DNA from: Pholis gunnellus
Lineage: Eukaryota; Chordata; Actinopteri; Perciformes; Pholidae
NCBI GenBank assembly: GCA_910591455.2
Contig: OU342806.1
Coordinates: forward strand, 23,086,933 to 23,150,932
Length of the DNA: 64,000 nt
Reading direction: 5' to 3'
Made by a program: the position numbers and the translations under genes. Below the pieces are notes generated by a model. The model was not told where the DNA came from. It did not search any database and saw only the letters and a program-made list of their open reading frames with translations. This document shows positions 11,701 to 24,554 of this stretch, one piece after another. The stretch's first letter is position 1; every line of letters starts with the position of its first letter.

Positions 11701-12137
11701 TAAATCAGGTCATGTAAAAGCGCACACACACATTGATGCACAAACTGACGGTAAAGAATAAAAAATAGAAATATTAGAACTATATCGAATAGAATTGTGG
11801 GGTTAGAGTTATTGAAGGATGTAAAGTAGTAATTTTGTGTGATTTTGGGGCATGTACAAGCAGAATATCTATCGGTACCATCAACGATCATAAGATCCCA
11901 AAGCAGGTTTACAGACAAAACAGCATTTGTGTTAAACTGTCCAGTTAACCTGTTAGGCAGAGAATGAAAGTGGTTCGAATAAACGATTGACTGTTGTGTG
12001 AAAGAGGTTTCTAAACTCAACAAAATTATTTCTGCAGTCTTGATAAACTGGTTCAGGGTCGCAGCAAAGGCTGTGCACTTATCTAATTTAAACAAAATAA
12101 GAGAGACATTTTCACCCTCTCTGCTGAGGAAGAGGTT

Positions 12138-13680
12138 TTGAAAACAATGAATGCAACTAAAAAAGCCAGGGGAAGAATCTTACTTTATGTAGATGACATT
12201 TTGATATGTTCCAAGACACAACAAGAGTGCGAGGAGGACACTCTCGCACTGCTAAAGTTTCTCTGGGAACAAGGTCATAAAGTAAGCAGAAACAAACTCC
12301 AACTTTGGAAAGAGAGTTAAATATTTGGGTTATGGTTTATCAAAAATGGCCGATCGACAAAAGAAAAGAAGCCATTCTCAAAGCAAAAAAAACAAAAACA
12401 GATGATGTTATTCTTAGAAATGACTAATTTATGTGGAAATTGGGTTCCTAATTATGCGGAATTAGGAAAACCTTTATCAGAATTGATGTATGATAAAACT
12501 ATGGGAGCAATGATATTAAAAAAGATGTTAACAAGTTCATCAGGTGGGATTGCCAAATTATGACAAGTTTTTTACACAAACAGTGGACTGAGGGGGTTTT
12601 ACATTCCATTTAAAGATGCAGATGTGACTAGGTTTGTTGATGACATGGGTAAAAATTATTTAGAGGGTAAAAATGCAACGGGATATGCAGTAGTGACAGA
12701 TAATAAGGTTTTAAAATTTGAATCTCTAAACATCACATTCTTCAGCACAAAGCTGAAGAACTAATCGCTCTCACAGACACAGAGGGGGAAAAGACAAGGT
12801 CGTTACTAAGATACAGATAGTAACTATGCATACTCATGCTTGCGGGTGTTTGCGTAGCAATGGGAAAATAGAGAGATGGCGACATCAACTAACAAACCTA
12901 TTATACATAGAGAATTGATATTACAATTACGACATGCAGTACAATTCGGGTTTTAAATGCATAGCACACAAAACAGGTGCTGACCTGTTTCAACAGGAAA
13001 CAGCAAAGCTGATGATGAAGCAGGAAAAAAGGGTGCATAAAAAACAAGTGACCAACTTTCTTTTGAAGTGCAAAATTAGATTACGAGATCTTAAAAGACA
13101 TGGAAACAGATGCTCCACAGCAATAAAAAGGTATTGGATAAACAAAACTGAGAAAACAACAACAACAAAGGTTCTGGGATTGACCTGAGGGCAAACTAAT
13201 ATTACCTAAGACCTTATATAGATATACGGTTCTTTTGAGTCATGGGTTTAAACCATGTCTCAACAGGTGGGAAGGTTATCTATAATAAGCAGGGTCTTTA
13301 CAAATTACTAAAAAAAAATTTCTGGCATTATATGTGCAAAATATAATCCATTTCAACATATTTGCAGGGATTTCATTGAACTAAACTAATATGAAGGGAA
13401 GAAATATTGTTTGACAATAATTGACAGAGGTCTAAATGGATCGAGATGCTATTAGGGAAGCAAAAGCTTACAGAAATACTAACTTTCAGAGATAAATTAT
13501 TGTGAATATGATACACATTTTGTAAACAAGGTGATAAAACATTAGGCTGAGGTATTTGGAATAAACATGAAATATCATTGCTATTATCATCGACAGTTAG
13601 CAGGGTTGATTGAAAGAATAAATGGTACAATTAAATTAAAATTAAGAAAACATATCTTAACGAGTCTAAACCATTTGTAA
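12138..13680 (+). pseudogene. Interrupted pol remnant (reverse transcriptase to integrase)
   Basis: The frame at 12138-12320 keeps the reverse-transcriptase palm motif LLYVDDILICSKTQ and the following helix, then meets a stop. Further pieces in different frames follow. One near 12800-13010 resembles the RNase H / connection part. At 13400-13450 a CLTIIDRGLNG segment resembles the integrase core. At 13547-13680 the integrase end is recognisable by YHCYYHRQLAG and the catalytic-Glu context GLIERINGTIK. The segments are separated by stops and frame changes, so no functional product is expected from this copy. Confidence 0.75.
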
Positions 13681-15101
13681 GATATGGGGGAAGATACAGC
13701 ATAATATATTAAAAAGAAAAATGTTAAAAAGAAAAGAAATTACCAACAGCTCTCTGAAGAGCAGAGAGCATATAAAAGTGAATCAATTGTACACTGATAA
13801 CTCTTAATCTTGGGACACCTGCTTCCTCTGAGTGAGTCTGGAAGAGCAGGGAAGCGAAAGTCTTTGGGGCCGCTTGTCTGACCAGTGAACATACTAACAC
13901 GCTCAGAGGGATTTAGTGGTGTTTGTAAGAAACAGAAGAGCTCAGTGGTAGAACTAACATTACGGAAATTGGTAAATTTAGATAGACAGGGCTATGTGGC
14001 ATAAGCATAACTATGTTTTGCTTTGCTTTAGCGAGTTTCAATTTATGGTGGGAATTTAGGCAGATTAAATTGACAACTAATAAATACAAATGACAACTAC
14101 ACTATCATTACATGCTGGGAACTAGAAAATAATCCAACAGGGTTCAAATGTGCCGTACAATTGTTTACTTCTCCTCAAACTGCCTAGTAGCAACGGTTGG
14201 GTCACTCTGCACTATCTGTTGCCGCCTGTTGACGAGATATCACACTGTTTCTCACCCGATGCAGCAAACTATTTGTTTTCAGAATGAGTTCCTGTGAGGA
14301 CCTTGATATGGTGCGTAATATGTAAACATCTCACAGACAACTGATGGAAGCGAACGATGCCCAGAGCTGACACCTATTGGTTCTGTGGAGGTAAGCTAAG
14401 CAGTGGAGCGGCTCGTGCATGGCACCAGTTGGTGATGGCATTCTATGCATTACTTATGGATGGCTCCTGCGTAAACTCCTAGAGACAGACCACGACCATA
14501 AAGGTCAGCCCATCTGGCAGTTTCAGTCAGTCTGTGTACATGGATGACATTGGGGTCCCTGGGGGAAATCAAATTGCTGCGGGGTTGGAATCAGTGCTAT
14601 TTTGGTGAGCAACAATATGGTAGAGAGCTCAGGAGGTGTTGCAGGTGGAAAGAGGGAGGAGTCTACAAAAATGTTTGGTTCATCTGGATTGAACTTTCAT
14701 CCCATGTTTGGGGAGATTAATGCAGCGATGAAATGATGTTAACATGACTAAACATACTCTAGTGTACTTACAGAATTCCTAGCGGGATGGCGAGGAACTG
14801 GGAAGTGACTACTCAACGAAATGTTTACACTGAACTGTAAATTAATGATGATTCATATGTTGAAAATCGAGAAAAGAGACGAAATGATGATTGCAACAAT
14901 ACAGTACACAGAATGTTTGTTAGAACATTCTTTTTATTCAATGTGGTACTCTTAGTATAATTCATATAACATTAAAATATATATGTATTCTTGATACATT
15001 TAATTTTATTGTTTTTGATTTTTGATGTGTTGTTTGACGTGGATTCGTTTATTCATTTTGATTTTATTAGAAGTTATACAATAGTATAAACAGGTGGGTT
15101 A
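13681..15101 (+). other. 3' part of the retroelement, no readable env
   Basis: This is where env would lie. All frames are broken within about 60 codons and no surface or transmembrane motif could be recognised. The sequence directly before the 3' LTR (AAACAGGTGGGTTA) is a poor polypurine tract. Confidence 0.5.
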
Positions 15102-15538
15102 TGTTGGGGAAAATCTAAATGACTAATTATAAGGTGTGCTTGAAAAGCTTGGTGTCCTTATGTGTCCTTGTTGTGTGAACTGCCTCACCACAGTTGTTTA
15201 GTCTATGCGAAAGAACACTCAACAGCATGTCCTGGATTGAAATGATAATAAGGACTGTGGGAGCGTTAAGATGGGTACAGAGCTATGTTATGAGAACATA
15301 GCCTCCTGACTACTACATGGCGTGGAAGCCATTTTGTGTGTGTGTTATGCTTTCGTGACGTATTGCCTGTGACACTGTATTGTTTACTTGGTATAAATAT
15401 CCGAGGCTCAGAGTCAGACCTCTGAGCAGCCTTGATCCATGTATACTGTATGTGAATCAACTCTGTCTCCTTCTTTGCAAAGAATAAATGTTAACTGATT
15501 AATGATTTTTAATTGGTCTCGCGAGAATTTTTCTAACA
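15102..15538 (+). repeat. 3' LTR
   Basis: 437 bp, with the same TG...CA ends, TATA box (15392-15399) and AATAAA (15483-15488) as the 5' LTR. No mismatch was seen by eye. Confidence 0.95.
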
Positions 15539-15543
15539 CAATT
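15539..15543. repeat. Target-site duplication, right copy (CAATT)
   Basis: CAATT directly after the right LTR, matching 9468-9472. Confidence 0.85.
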
Positions 15544-16269
15544 CATACCCATACTTTTGCTAATTATTGGCAGCAGAGCCTCTTTCTCACACGCCATATG
15601 CTTCCAGTCTTTCTCAGGTTCCTTTGTGGATCATGGCCCCTCTTGTCTTTGCTGTTTGGGCTCCAGCATCGTGTGGGCACATCATGCAAGGCCCTGAGGT
15701 GGGATTAGAGGCACAGTATAGGCCATCAATGGAGACTTTGTTGTGTCTGATTTGAGCTGAGATTCAGAGTGTTTTGTACTTTTTCAGTCTCTCTCTGCTC
15801 TCAATCAGTGACCACAACATCTCTCCTACATTTCTTCACGATGGCTAAATGTTTGATAGAGCATATCATAACTTCTCTACACTGCTGCCAGTTTGTCATA
15901 TTGTATTACATATTATATAGGTACCTGTAGGTATTATACACATTGGAATCTGTCGTAAACCGCATTACTAATCTTGAAACCTACACAGAATTAGTGTTTA
16001 GCTAACAAATCGGCTACATGTGAATCAATAATCTGCGCTGCTCAAATTGAAAAATCAAGAATCGGCCACAAATATTATTAGCACCAACAAAAAACAATGG
16101 TCACAAACTAGCTTGGTCAAATGTGACAATTATCAAGCCTCCTTTGTCACACTAAGTCTAAATGTAACCTTACCTGACGGGATGGTGTCCCGGACAAGGA
16201 ATTGTGACAAGGAAGGAGTCCTCGTACGATTATACTTAAAACCAACACAATTTATTCAACTCAGCCAAT

Positions 16270-16345
16270 CAAATTCAATTCAATTCTATTTATTTGTAGA
16301 GCCCAATATCACAAATCACTAATTTGCCTCAGAGGGCAATCAAAG
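16270..16345 (+). repeat. Fish interspersed repeat fragment
   Basis: The text TCAATTCTATTTATTTGTAG, then AGCCCAATATCACAAATCAC, then TTTGCCTCAGAGGGC follows a very common teleost repeat consensus as I remember it. Family name not assigned. Confidence 0.65.
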
Positions 16346-18059
16346 CTGACACAAAACGAGCTACACAGTGTGCGGATCGGCAAAGTCAGTATTGGTCGTG
16401 CCTGAATATGTGGCACGTGTGCTGTAGAGGTGTTGCAGGGTGGATGTCAGCTGTAGGAAGGAAAAGTGGACAGCACGCACAAAGACCAGCTTTTGTAGTC
16501 CAGAAGGCCCCGATGAGCTGAATCAAACTGACGACTCTCGCTTGTCCGCCAACTGCCTGCTGAGGTTGTCCAGGACATCCTCCAAGACAGTGGGAGGGGC
16601 CTCACAAATCTCCAGTCATGCCAAGTAAATGTGGCCTGCAATATCTTGAATTGAATGTTATTACGCAATTATATTAGATGTCTTAATGGAGTAAGAGTAG
16701 TAGCATAGGACAACTTGCCATGACAATGTCAGGGTGGACATAGATGGCAATATCTCCGCATTAATTGAACTTTTGCTCCATTGATTTGCCCGTCCAGTTA
16801 GAGAGACTCAGGGGGAAATGACCCAAAGTTAAAGGTATTTTTAAAAACCTAAAATTATATCTGACAGTGGCATAAGTATCAAATTACATTTACCTGTTGA
16901 GTATTTATTTATCACGTACATTTTCAGATTTCAGTGGTTGCTGTTTTACATTGATGTTTACAATCAGTATCAATGTAAATAAACCTCAAACTGCCTCAGA
17001 AAACATTAACAACAAAGCTTCCATCGTGGCCTATTGTTAGTCCAGACCTTTTCATTCACGGTTACATTACAGACTGTGCCTTTTGATGTTCTCCCCTTCT
17101 CTCTCTACAAACAATGACTCAAGTCTGTTGGTAAGGTTTTCTCCTGAGGGCCCAGGGCTAGGTGGCCTCTCTCTGAGGCAAAGTGTTCTTGTGAAATCTT
17201 GCTGCTCACCAGCAGAAATACCAACAGAGAGCCGTCACATCCTGCGCATGCTGCACACTAGACAGGTGAGAACCGTGTTGCTGGCGCCCATCTGCTGTCT
17301 CGTTCTCCAGCTCCCCCTCTGTGGTATTTGCACACGTCTCCAGAGCCAATCAATAGCTCCTGATTGCAGTGATTAGACATAGATATAGGCTGATTCGTGA
17401 CAAATGACGTTCTTGTTTAATGTGTAATTCAAGTTTTCAGCTGTCCTATGCTAATACTTATACATGTCCTCTGGAAGAAGGTCAGTCTCCTCCTGGGCTT
17501 CCTGTGGCTTCATTTGTTCTTATATACAGTCTATGGTTGTTCCTGCAGCGTGACTAGCGCGGCCTCCGTCTCCACCTCCTTCCTCTGGCCACATGCGGAA
17601 ACAAAAACAAAATCACATTTATTTTAACAACCTCAAACCCCAACCTTCTGAAACTGAGGATGATGCAATGCACATTCAATTTCGAAGCAGTGAAACATTA
17701 TCAGCAAAACTGCGAACATTTTTCTTAACGACGGTCACATTTGTACTCATCCGAACAATAAAGCGATGTCTTTTTAAAACGGAGAGTTTACCAAATGGGA
17801 CCTCTTCCCTTCGGGGTAATCCAGTTGGAGGAGCGGCCCATTAAAGGCTGCTGTGTTAGACATTTGATACACTTCTCTACAATGAAGCGATTGTGTTGCA
17901 AAAATCTCTGAACAAGCACATGATCAAATAAGTGCAGTTAGCATTGTTGATCTCGCAGTGTCCACAAGCCTGGCCATGTGGCCTGCAGCTGCACTGCGTT
18001 GTGCGTCGTGTATTTGTTGCCGTGCTTAAAGATGATATACCTATTTATAGGTCAGGAGT

Positions 18060-18102
18060 AGTAGTGTTAACCTAATCATTTGATGATTAGGTTAATACTA
18101 CT
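18060..18102. repeat. 20-bp inverted repeat with 3-nt loop
   Basis: Left arm AGTAGTGTTAACCTAATCAT (18060-18079), loop TTG, right arm 18083-18102. Nineteen of twenty positions pair as Watson-Crick and the remaining one is a G-T pair. Confidence 0.95.
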
Positions 18103-21100
18103 TGGGACCACAGTCTCAAGTTGTAGTCTCCCAAAATCCTTCACATTAGAGGGAAAAGAGTGGGAGATAAAAGGGTCACTCTAATTAGAATTTGTGCTGT
18201 CTCATTCCACATCCTTTCCATAATAACACTATTTAAGGAGCTATGGAAGTTAGACGGCATTAAAGGTAACGTAAAATTGCAAAAGACCCTCTCTAGAGTC
18301 CGTGTTTGTCCGTTCTGGGCTAGAAACATGGCAGTGCAACATGGCTTATTCCACAAAGAGGACCTGCTCCCATGTAGATATTAAGGGGTCATTCTAAGCT
18401 AACAAGAACACAACAATTCCTAATTTCAGGTGTTTATGCAAATGAAAACATAGTTATGGATATTATATCGCATATCCCGAAATGCTACATACTGGCCCTT
18501 TTAATTCAAAATGAACTCCAGCAAGTGAGCCAGTCCAACGTGTGGCTCATTCATGTGTTTTCAATGGCGCTCTAACGCACAGAGCAGTACGATAGGTCAG
18601 GCTTTGGATACGCTGACACAACATACTCTTTAAAGGTCTGACAAGCTTACTTTGCTCTTCACTGGACCTCTTCTGGTTAGAATCACTGAAAAGGATTTGC
18701 CAGTGCAGAAAAAAAGAACTATATTCTTGGTGTGATGTTTCTTGCATCCTTATAGCTCATGAACCCACTCCCTCCAATTCTGAATATCCATGTATTTTGT
18801 ACCCAAGCCAGCCAGATACAGCTGTACAATTGTAATACAGGAGAGTCACCATGAGGGGGGAGGCTAACATCAGTTATTTCCCATGAGCCTGCTTGCTCTC
18901 TCTCTCTCAACAAAACGCTTTTAATAAAGTAATATTTCTCTTCTGTGAATCATTTTAACATTCACTTTAAGATGAGAAATCGACCTCACACATCAACTGT
19001 CCTCGCCATCTCTATTGAGGATCACTTGCAGCGCAGGTACAAACCGTTCCAAAGCAGAAATGATTTCTGGCAGGCTGTGTGACGGGAAACGTCCTGTCAC
19101 TTGTTACCACGGTTACTTATTGGCTCCTGACGGATGTCAGTGGAACGAAGAGGTAATGAGCAGGTGTGGGCTGCAAGACTAAACAGGGATTAATGCAAGG
19201 TAAACTGAATTTAGTCGTGGAAATCTCTGTGGATGTTTTCCAGTGTTGATTCATCTGAAAGGTTATGTTTGTGGAGAAGGCCTTCATTACATTAGACATT
19301 GTGCGTGATTATCTCTACTTGTCAGGCATCCAAAGAGGACTATTTCTGAAGCCCATCTGTCTCAGTATTCCTCTGTGCACCACTCCAGTGGTGCCACTTC
19401 TGCCTTCCTCTCTAGCGTCAAGGTTGTTGTTTGTTTGTTCTTATATGGAAATAGAATTTTTTATCTGCCCACTCAAAGTGCCTCAAGGTAATCAGCGTTA
19501 CATAATCGAAGGAAACACCATATGTGCATCCAGTTTCTGTCCTCTGGGCTCGTATAACTCTCCTTCCATCTCTAAGCTGCTCTCCAATGTACCAGGCAGA
19601 GATGCCAGCTTTGTTTCCGTCTTCCCAAATGTTCTCTCTATAAAGAATTTAGCAGTGCGGCTATCCCGGCTCTGTTGCGCTGCATGCGCTCTTTAGTATT
19701 GGGCAAATCAAATCTCTTTCATTTTGAACTGTAAAGACATATTGCCTTTGTGCTTTCACACTCGGCAATGCTTTTTTCACGACACGCAATCGCAGAAGGT
19801 TTGTCTGTTTTGATGGATGATACTGTGCATCATGCTGTGCTTTATAACTGAGTGTCCATTACCTTTTTACAGTCTTGTAGGTCTTCCTTTGTAGGATGCC
19901 AGCAAGAGATCTCACATGCCACTGCAGAATCAAGTACAGATTGTAGAAATCTTAACACATTTCAGGTAGCGTTAGTGCAAAATGATAGACAAAGTAATAA
20001 TGTGATATTTATGCTTTTCACATGTCACATTAATATGCAAATCTCTATCCGAGCACATAAAGAAGAGGATGCTCTAAGGCTGTTCCCTCTGCTCCCCCAC
20101 TATTATGATTTAATGACGGAAGAAAATACATGCATTCAGTACAAGCTAATCCCAATGAGATGTAATGAGTAATACAATATATATCACAAAAAGGATGAAG
20201 GGATTCGTGATCTCGCTGAGGTAATGGAGCCAACAGCTTCGTGTTCTCCATCCTCAACCGGACACAAAGCTTCCCTCTCAGCTGGGAGACTTGTCCATGA
20301 AGAAAGCCTGAAGACATCTGTCTTTTTATGTGTTCTTTTTTATTCAAACCAGCAAGGCGTTACGAATCTTCCCTGAGGCAAGTTTTCATGGAAATTGAGG
20401 TAACATTTGTCGGCCATTTGTTTTAATATATTGTTGTAATGTATTACGACAGTATGTATATTGTAAAATGTTAAAGTTCTATTTGGCTTAGATAAGCTCG
20501 CTAGTGGGTCTAACTCTGCATTCAGCCATTTCACATTAATACATTTATTTGTGACATATTTAAACATACAGAGTTGGTGAATGTTAGTAAGTGCGTATTA
20601 AACAGTAAAAAAAAAAAGGTATCTCTGCTTTGGTCTCCACCACCTCCTTAGGGTAATGTGGCTCTTTAGCTGCCTCTATATGTTCCCCGGGACTGACATG
20701 AGATTTGAGACTGAACCAAAATGGTACAGTTGTGGACCACAAAAGCAAAACAATGAGCTGAAAGACACTAAAAAGCTCTGGAGGTGAGAAGACCCGTAGA
20801 GTGTGGTGATAATGGTATAAAGCTACGCACTATGACTGAAGAACCTATGCTGAAAACACAACAGAGCAGCGGGCGAAGTGAGGCCATGCGGCAAGCTGCC
20901 ATGCAGTGCCAATGGAAAGCTGCGGCAGCCGCTCTGAGCTCAGCGAGCCGCTGCCATTTGGGTTCTGCTAAACTAAAAGTTGGGCACGGTTTAACTTTTA
21001 GTTGCAAACTGTGGCCAGAGAGTACCCACAGCCAATCAGTGATCAGAGTCCTGTGACATGTCGACCTAAAGAATTTCTTCCTGCCTGAAATTCATGAACA

Positions 21101-21589
21101 CGCCTCCTGGTCGCAGAAAAATGTAATTATTGCCGCTAGCCGCACTTGACCACTGCCTGGTGTGTTTTGCAGCCAGCGCACTCATTTAGAATGGTGAACA
21201 GACAGTTTCACTGGAACTACTTAATGGGTCTCTATTACCAGGAATGAAGGTACACTCTGCAGCCAATCAGAATCCAGTATTCACCCGGATCCATACAAAC
21301 ATGTTGAAGTGTGCAATTTATTGTAAAGCTCATTTGTCTTACGTGTGTTAAATTCACAAATGAAATCACACTAAAATAAATAGATATATTTTCACATATA
21401 AAATAAGCAATACACACATGTGGTTTTCACACACTCGTGAATGTTATGTAATTTGTGCACAAAAAAAATCTTATGAAGACTCAAGATTGTTGTTGGAGGA
21501 GCCCCAGCGTGCCTGTAGTCAGCATATATCTTTTTACATTAAAGAATATATACTCAAGGCTACACACTGTTCCCCCATCCTCCTCCTGT

Positions 21590-21848
21590 AATTGGTCAAA
21601 ACGCCCCAGGGAGTGATCGCGGCCAATATGAGCCTCACTTCGCTGCAGTCGACGGCGCAGCTCGGTCTGGCGCCGCCGCGCGTCGCCGCCTCCAAACACG
21701 CATCATTCACGGTGCTGCCGACAGAATTAGTAATGTTTCATACTCGGAAAATGTCCAGGGTTAGACCTATAGGCGTTGCCCGACACCGCGCGAAGCTTGC
21801 GCCGAATTTCCTTCCTCGACAGCTTGTGTGAGATGTACCCCATTTGCC
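21590..21848 (+). promoter_or_regulatory. CpG-rich region, probable dipk1a promoter and 5' UTR
   Basis: The stretch around 21640-21810 is clearly richer in CpG than its surroundings (GTCGACGGCGCAG, GCGCCGCCGCGCGTCGCCGCC) and lies directly before the dipk1a start codon. No TATA box was seen. A housekeeping-type CpG promoter is inferred. Confidence 0.55.
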
Positions 21849-24520
21849 ATGGCAAGAGGTCTGTTTCCATGGGGGCTCTTCAGCAAGCCGCTGCACATCC
21901 AGGTAAGCTTCTGGGAAATCCCTCCTCACTCTCGTGTCCAACGGGGAATCGACCCCAGGTCTGTTCACCGCTGTAGCTTCTATCTGTAAACACTCGGATG
22001 TCAGATGTAAGATAAGCGGCGATTCGACTGATTAATTCACAGCCTATACTTTATCATTTGACCTTCATTTTGCACATCGATTGGTGGCAATTTGCAGGCA
22101 TTACTGTAACGTCTTTTCCAGACAGAATCATAAAGTCACTTGATGCTCAAACGGCTCAACCATCCTCCTGATCCTCGTTGCTGTAGCAACCACATCCATG
22201 AAACATCGTGCTGGTACAGCCCACAGTCACATTAAAAAGAGACTGTATCTGCGGCTGCAAAACTTTAGTATCGCCTTACAATACGAGTCATTCACTGTTT
22301 CCTTAGTGCTTCTTCGGGGGACCACAGAACACTTTTACCACATAAAAACATAGACCTGCATATGACATGGCGCTGCTGCCCTGGCTCTCCTCATCTTGGA
22401 AGATGTTGATGACATGATGTAACATGTTTGATGTGAGTGAAATTAGGTGAAGTCCACTGTGGCTTTTCCTCATAAGTCAAATTAAACTCTATTGGAAGCC
22501 CCTCAAGGACACGTGGAGGTCTCGGGAACCCACATTTAAGGTCCACACAGTGAGATAATTGATAGAAAGCACATTCCCCGGCTGGCTTCAAGTGTTTCAA
22601 AGTGCCTCCCTGCGGCAGCGTCATCAGACCATTCTGACTCGAGCTCTCTGCTGTTTATCTTTGAGGCATTCGGATCATTTTGGTCTAACGTGGTCTCATC
22701 TGAGGCGCTGGCGTGTGCGTCCATGCCCGCCTGCCCCCAATGCTTTTTCAGAGACAAAAACTGTCAAGTGCAGTGATCAGAGGGAGAAACAGCCAGTCTC
22801 CAGGGACAGCCACCCGCATCGCTCAGTTTTCTAGGCCACCTCAGCCTTCCGGTGACAACTTAAGAAGTGTCAGTCTGTGATCCTTGGAGAGAAGCTATTT
22901 CCACTGAAATACAAGAGCTGACAAGTCCTGAAGTGGGAAATGTTGGTCGTGTTCCTATGCAGATTGTTTGTTTTTTCTATATCTGTACAGATATCTTTGG
23001 TTGAGCACACTGTTCGTGCTCATCCTTCACAGGTGATGCAAGGATCATTTTGTCTCTTGTGTCTTTAAGTCATGCTGCAGAGTTTAAACACACGGTTTGA
23101 AGGCATGTAGTGCCTATTGAAAACTTTAGAGTCCACGAGTTATCTAATGCTGTGACATCCATTGAGACCGTTTTCATGACGTTAAGAGCTTTGCTCGTTC
23201 CCAAAATGTAACTTTTTGAATGCAATTCAATATATCAACAAGTCGTTAACACATTACTAGTTTTTTTTATCATTTCCATTTCTATTTAATGGCTCCTTGT
23301 CGTAGTTTTTCTCGCTGATGTGCTGTATTCACATCGTAGATTACCTTGTACATGGTATTCTCCTGCATTTTATATTTAACCTTATCTGCAGAGGTAAACG
23401 TGTTGTTGTATCTCACAGGTGCTTTATTCTATCATTCCAGTTTTTCATGACTTTCTCAATTGGTTTTCTCCAAAATACTGAATATTATTGTTTTATTTTC
23501 CTGTTTTACTGCTCATGCAGTTTTAATAGATGGAAGTTGGAGTTCATGGTTGCCATGGGTCCTAATTTAAAGTATCAAACATTATCAGGTGGGAAGTGAT
23601 GCAGCAGACACAGATTTCCTCAGTCTATTTTTGTTTTACACAATATGCAAATGAACTGTTACATACCCTAAAATTATAATCATCTGCTGGTTTTACATGC
23701 AGATGGAATTATTTACATAACTGAGAGGAAAAGAGTTATCATGATGGCTGTTTCTTACAGTAGTGTATTCTTGGGATTGGTAGTCCCTGCATTGTAAATA
23801 TGTTGGATGAGGGTGAAAGTAACCTATTTAACAGGAATGGTTACATCACTTTTTGTACAAATAAGATATGACTCAAAAGTCCCCAAAAGGGAGCATTTCA
23901 GCATGGAATCATTTCAAAATCTATGATGATGTCTTAACATATATCCTCCAGGTGAGTACACAGCATAAACTTTCATTCCTGGTCATTCACTACAGTCATT
24001 TATTCATTTCAAGTTGCACAAACTGCCAATTGTTGAAATTGTGTTGGTCCTACAACCATTTTTGCATGTTAATGCAAAAACATAAAGAAAACACTGACAT
24101 GCATTCACAATAGCAGAGATGGAAAGATAAAGTTCTTGGGTTATGAAAAAGAACATTTTCATAACCCAACTTTTTGACTGATATCAGAGAGAATTGTGAG
24201 GCTTTGTAAATATACACTCCAGTACAAAGTGAGATGACGTTGAATCAGACCAAATGTATGTTGGAGGTAAATCGTTAGAAGCCTTATTGGGATATTTTGC
24301 ACAATGCACTTGTTGGTTCAGATATGGGAGGGGGTTTCCCCCGTACAGGGAGCTGCAGTCCTTTGCCTGCATCGCTTGTGTGTGAACACCACGCTCCTGA
24401 TGTGAGATTCACAGCACCATGACAGACAGAACAACTGCTGATAAAGTAATGTTCACATGTGTGGTTGTCGCAGTATTGAGTCAGCATGGCAATGTGGGCT
24501 ATGTGTGGGTGGAGGTGGTG

Positions 24521-24554
<34 letters not shown>

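Larger units (their letters stand above)
9473..15538 (+). mobile_element. LTR retroelement (fish endogenous retrovirus), complete ends, broken coding
   Basis: A 6,066-bp element bounded by two 437-bp LTRs (9473-9909 and 15102-15538), each starting TGTTGGGG and ending TCTAACA. Flanking 5-bp direct repeats CAATT lie at 9468-9472 and 15539-15543, the mark of integrase-mediated insertion. A primer-binding site follows LTR1 after four bases. The middle holds recognisable but interrupted pol remnants: a reverse-transcriptase palm motif YVDD at 12186-12197 and an integrase C-terminal core at about 13547-13680. Family knowledge: YVDD with this following context is found in gamma/epsilon-type fish endogenous retroviruses. 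No intact gag, pol or env frame remains. The orientation is plus. Confidence 0.92.
15544..21848. other. Intergenic region upstream of dipk1a
   Basis: No exon with conserved protein content was recognised on either strand. It holds a common fish repeat piece (16270-16345), an inverted repeat (18060-18102), and a GC- and CpG-rich stretch from about 21600 that leads into dipk1a exon 1. Confidence 0.55.

Noticed and set aside
21481..21699. Arg-rich minus-strand frame, considered as a ccdc18 5' exon
   Set aside because: The charge pattern comes from the CpG-rich dipk1a promoter and it has no coiled-coil heptads.
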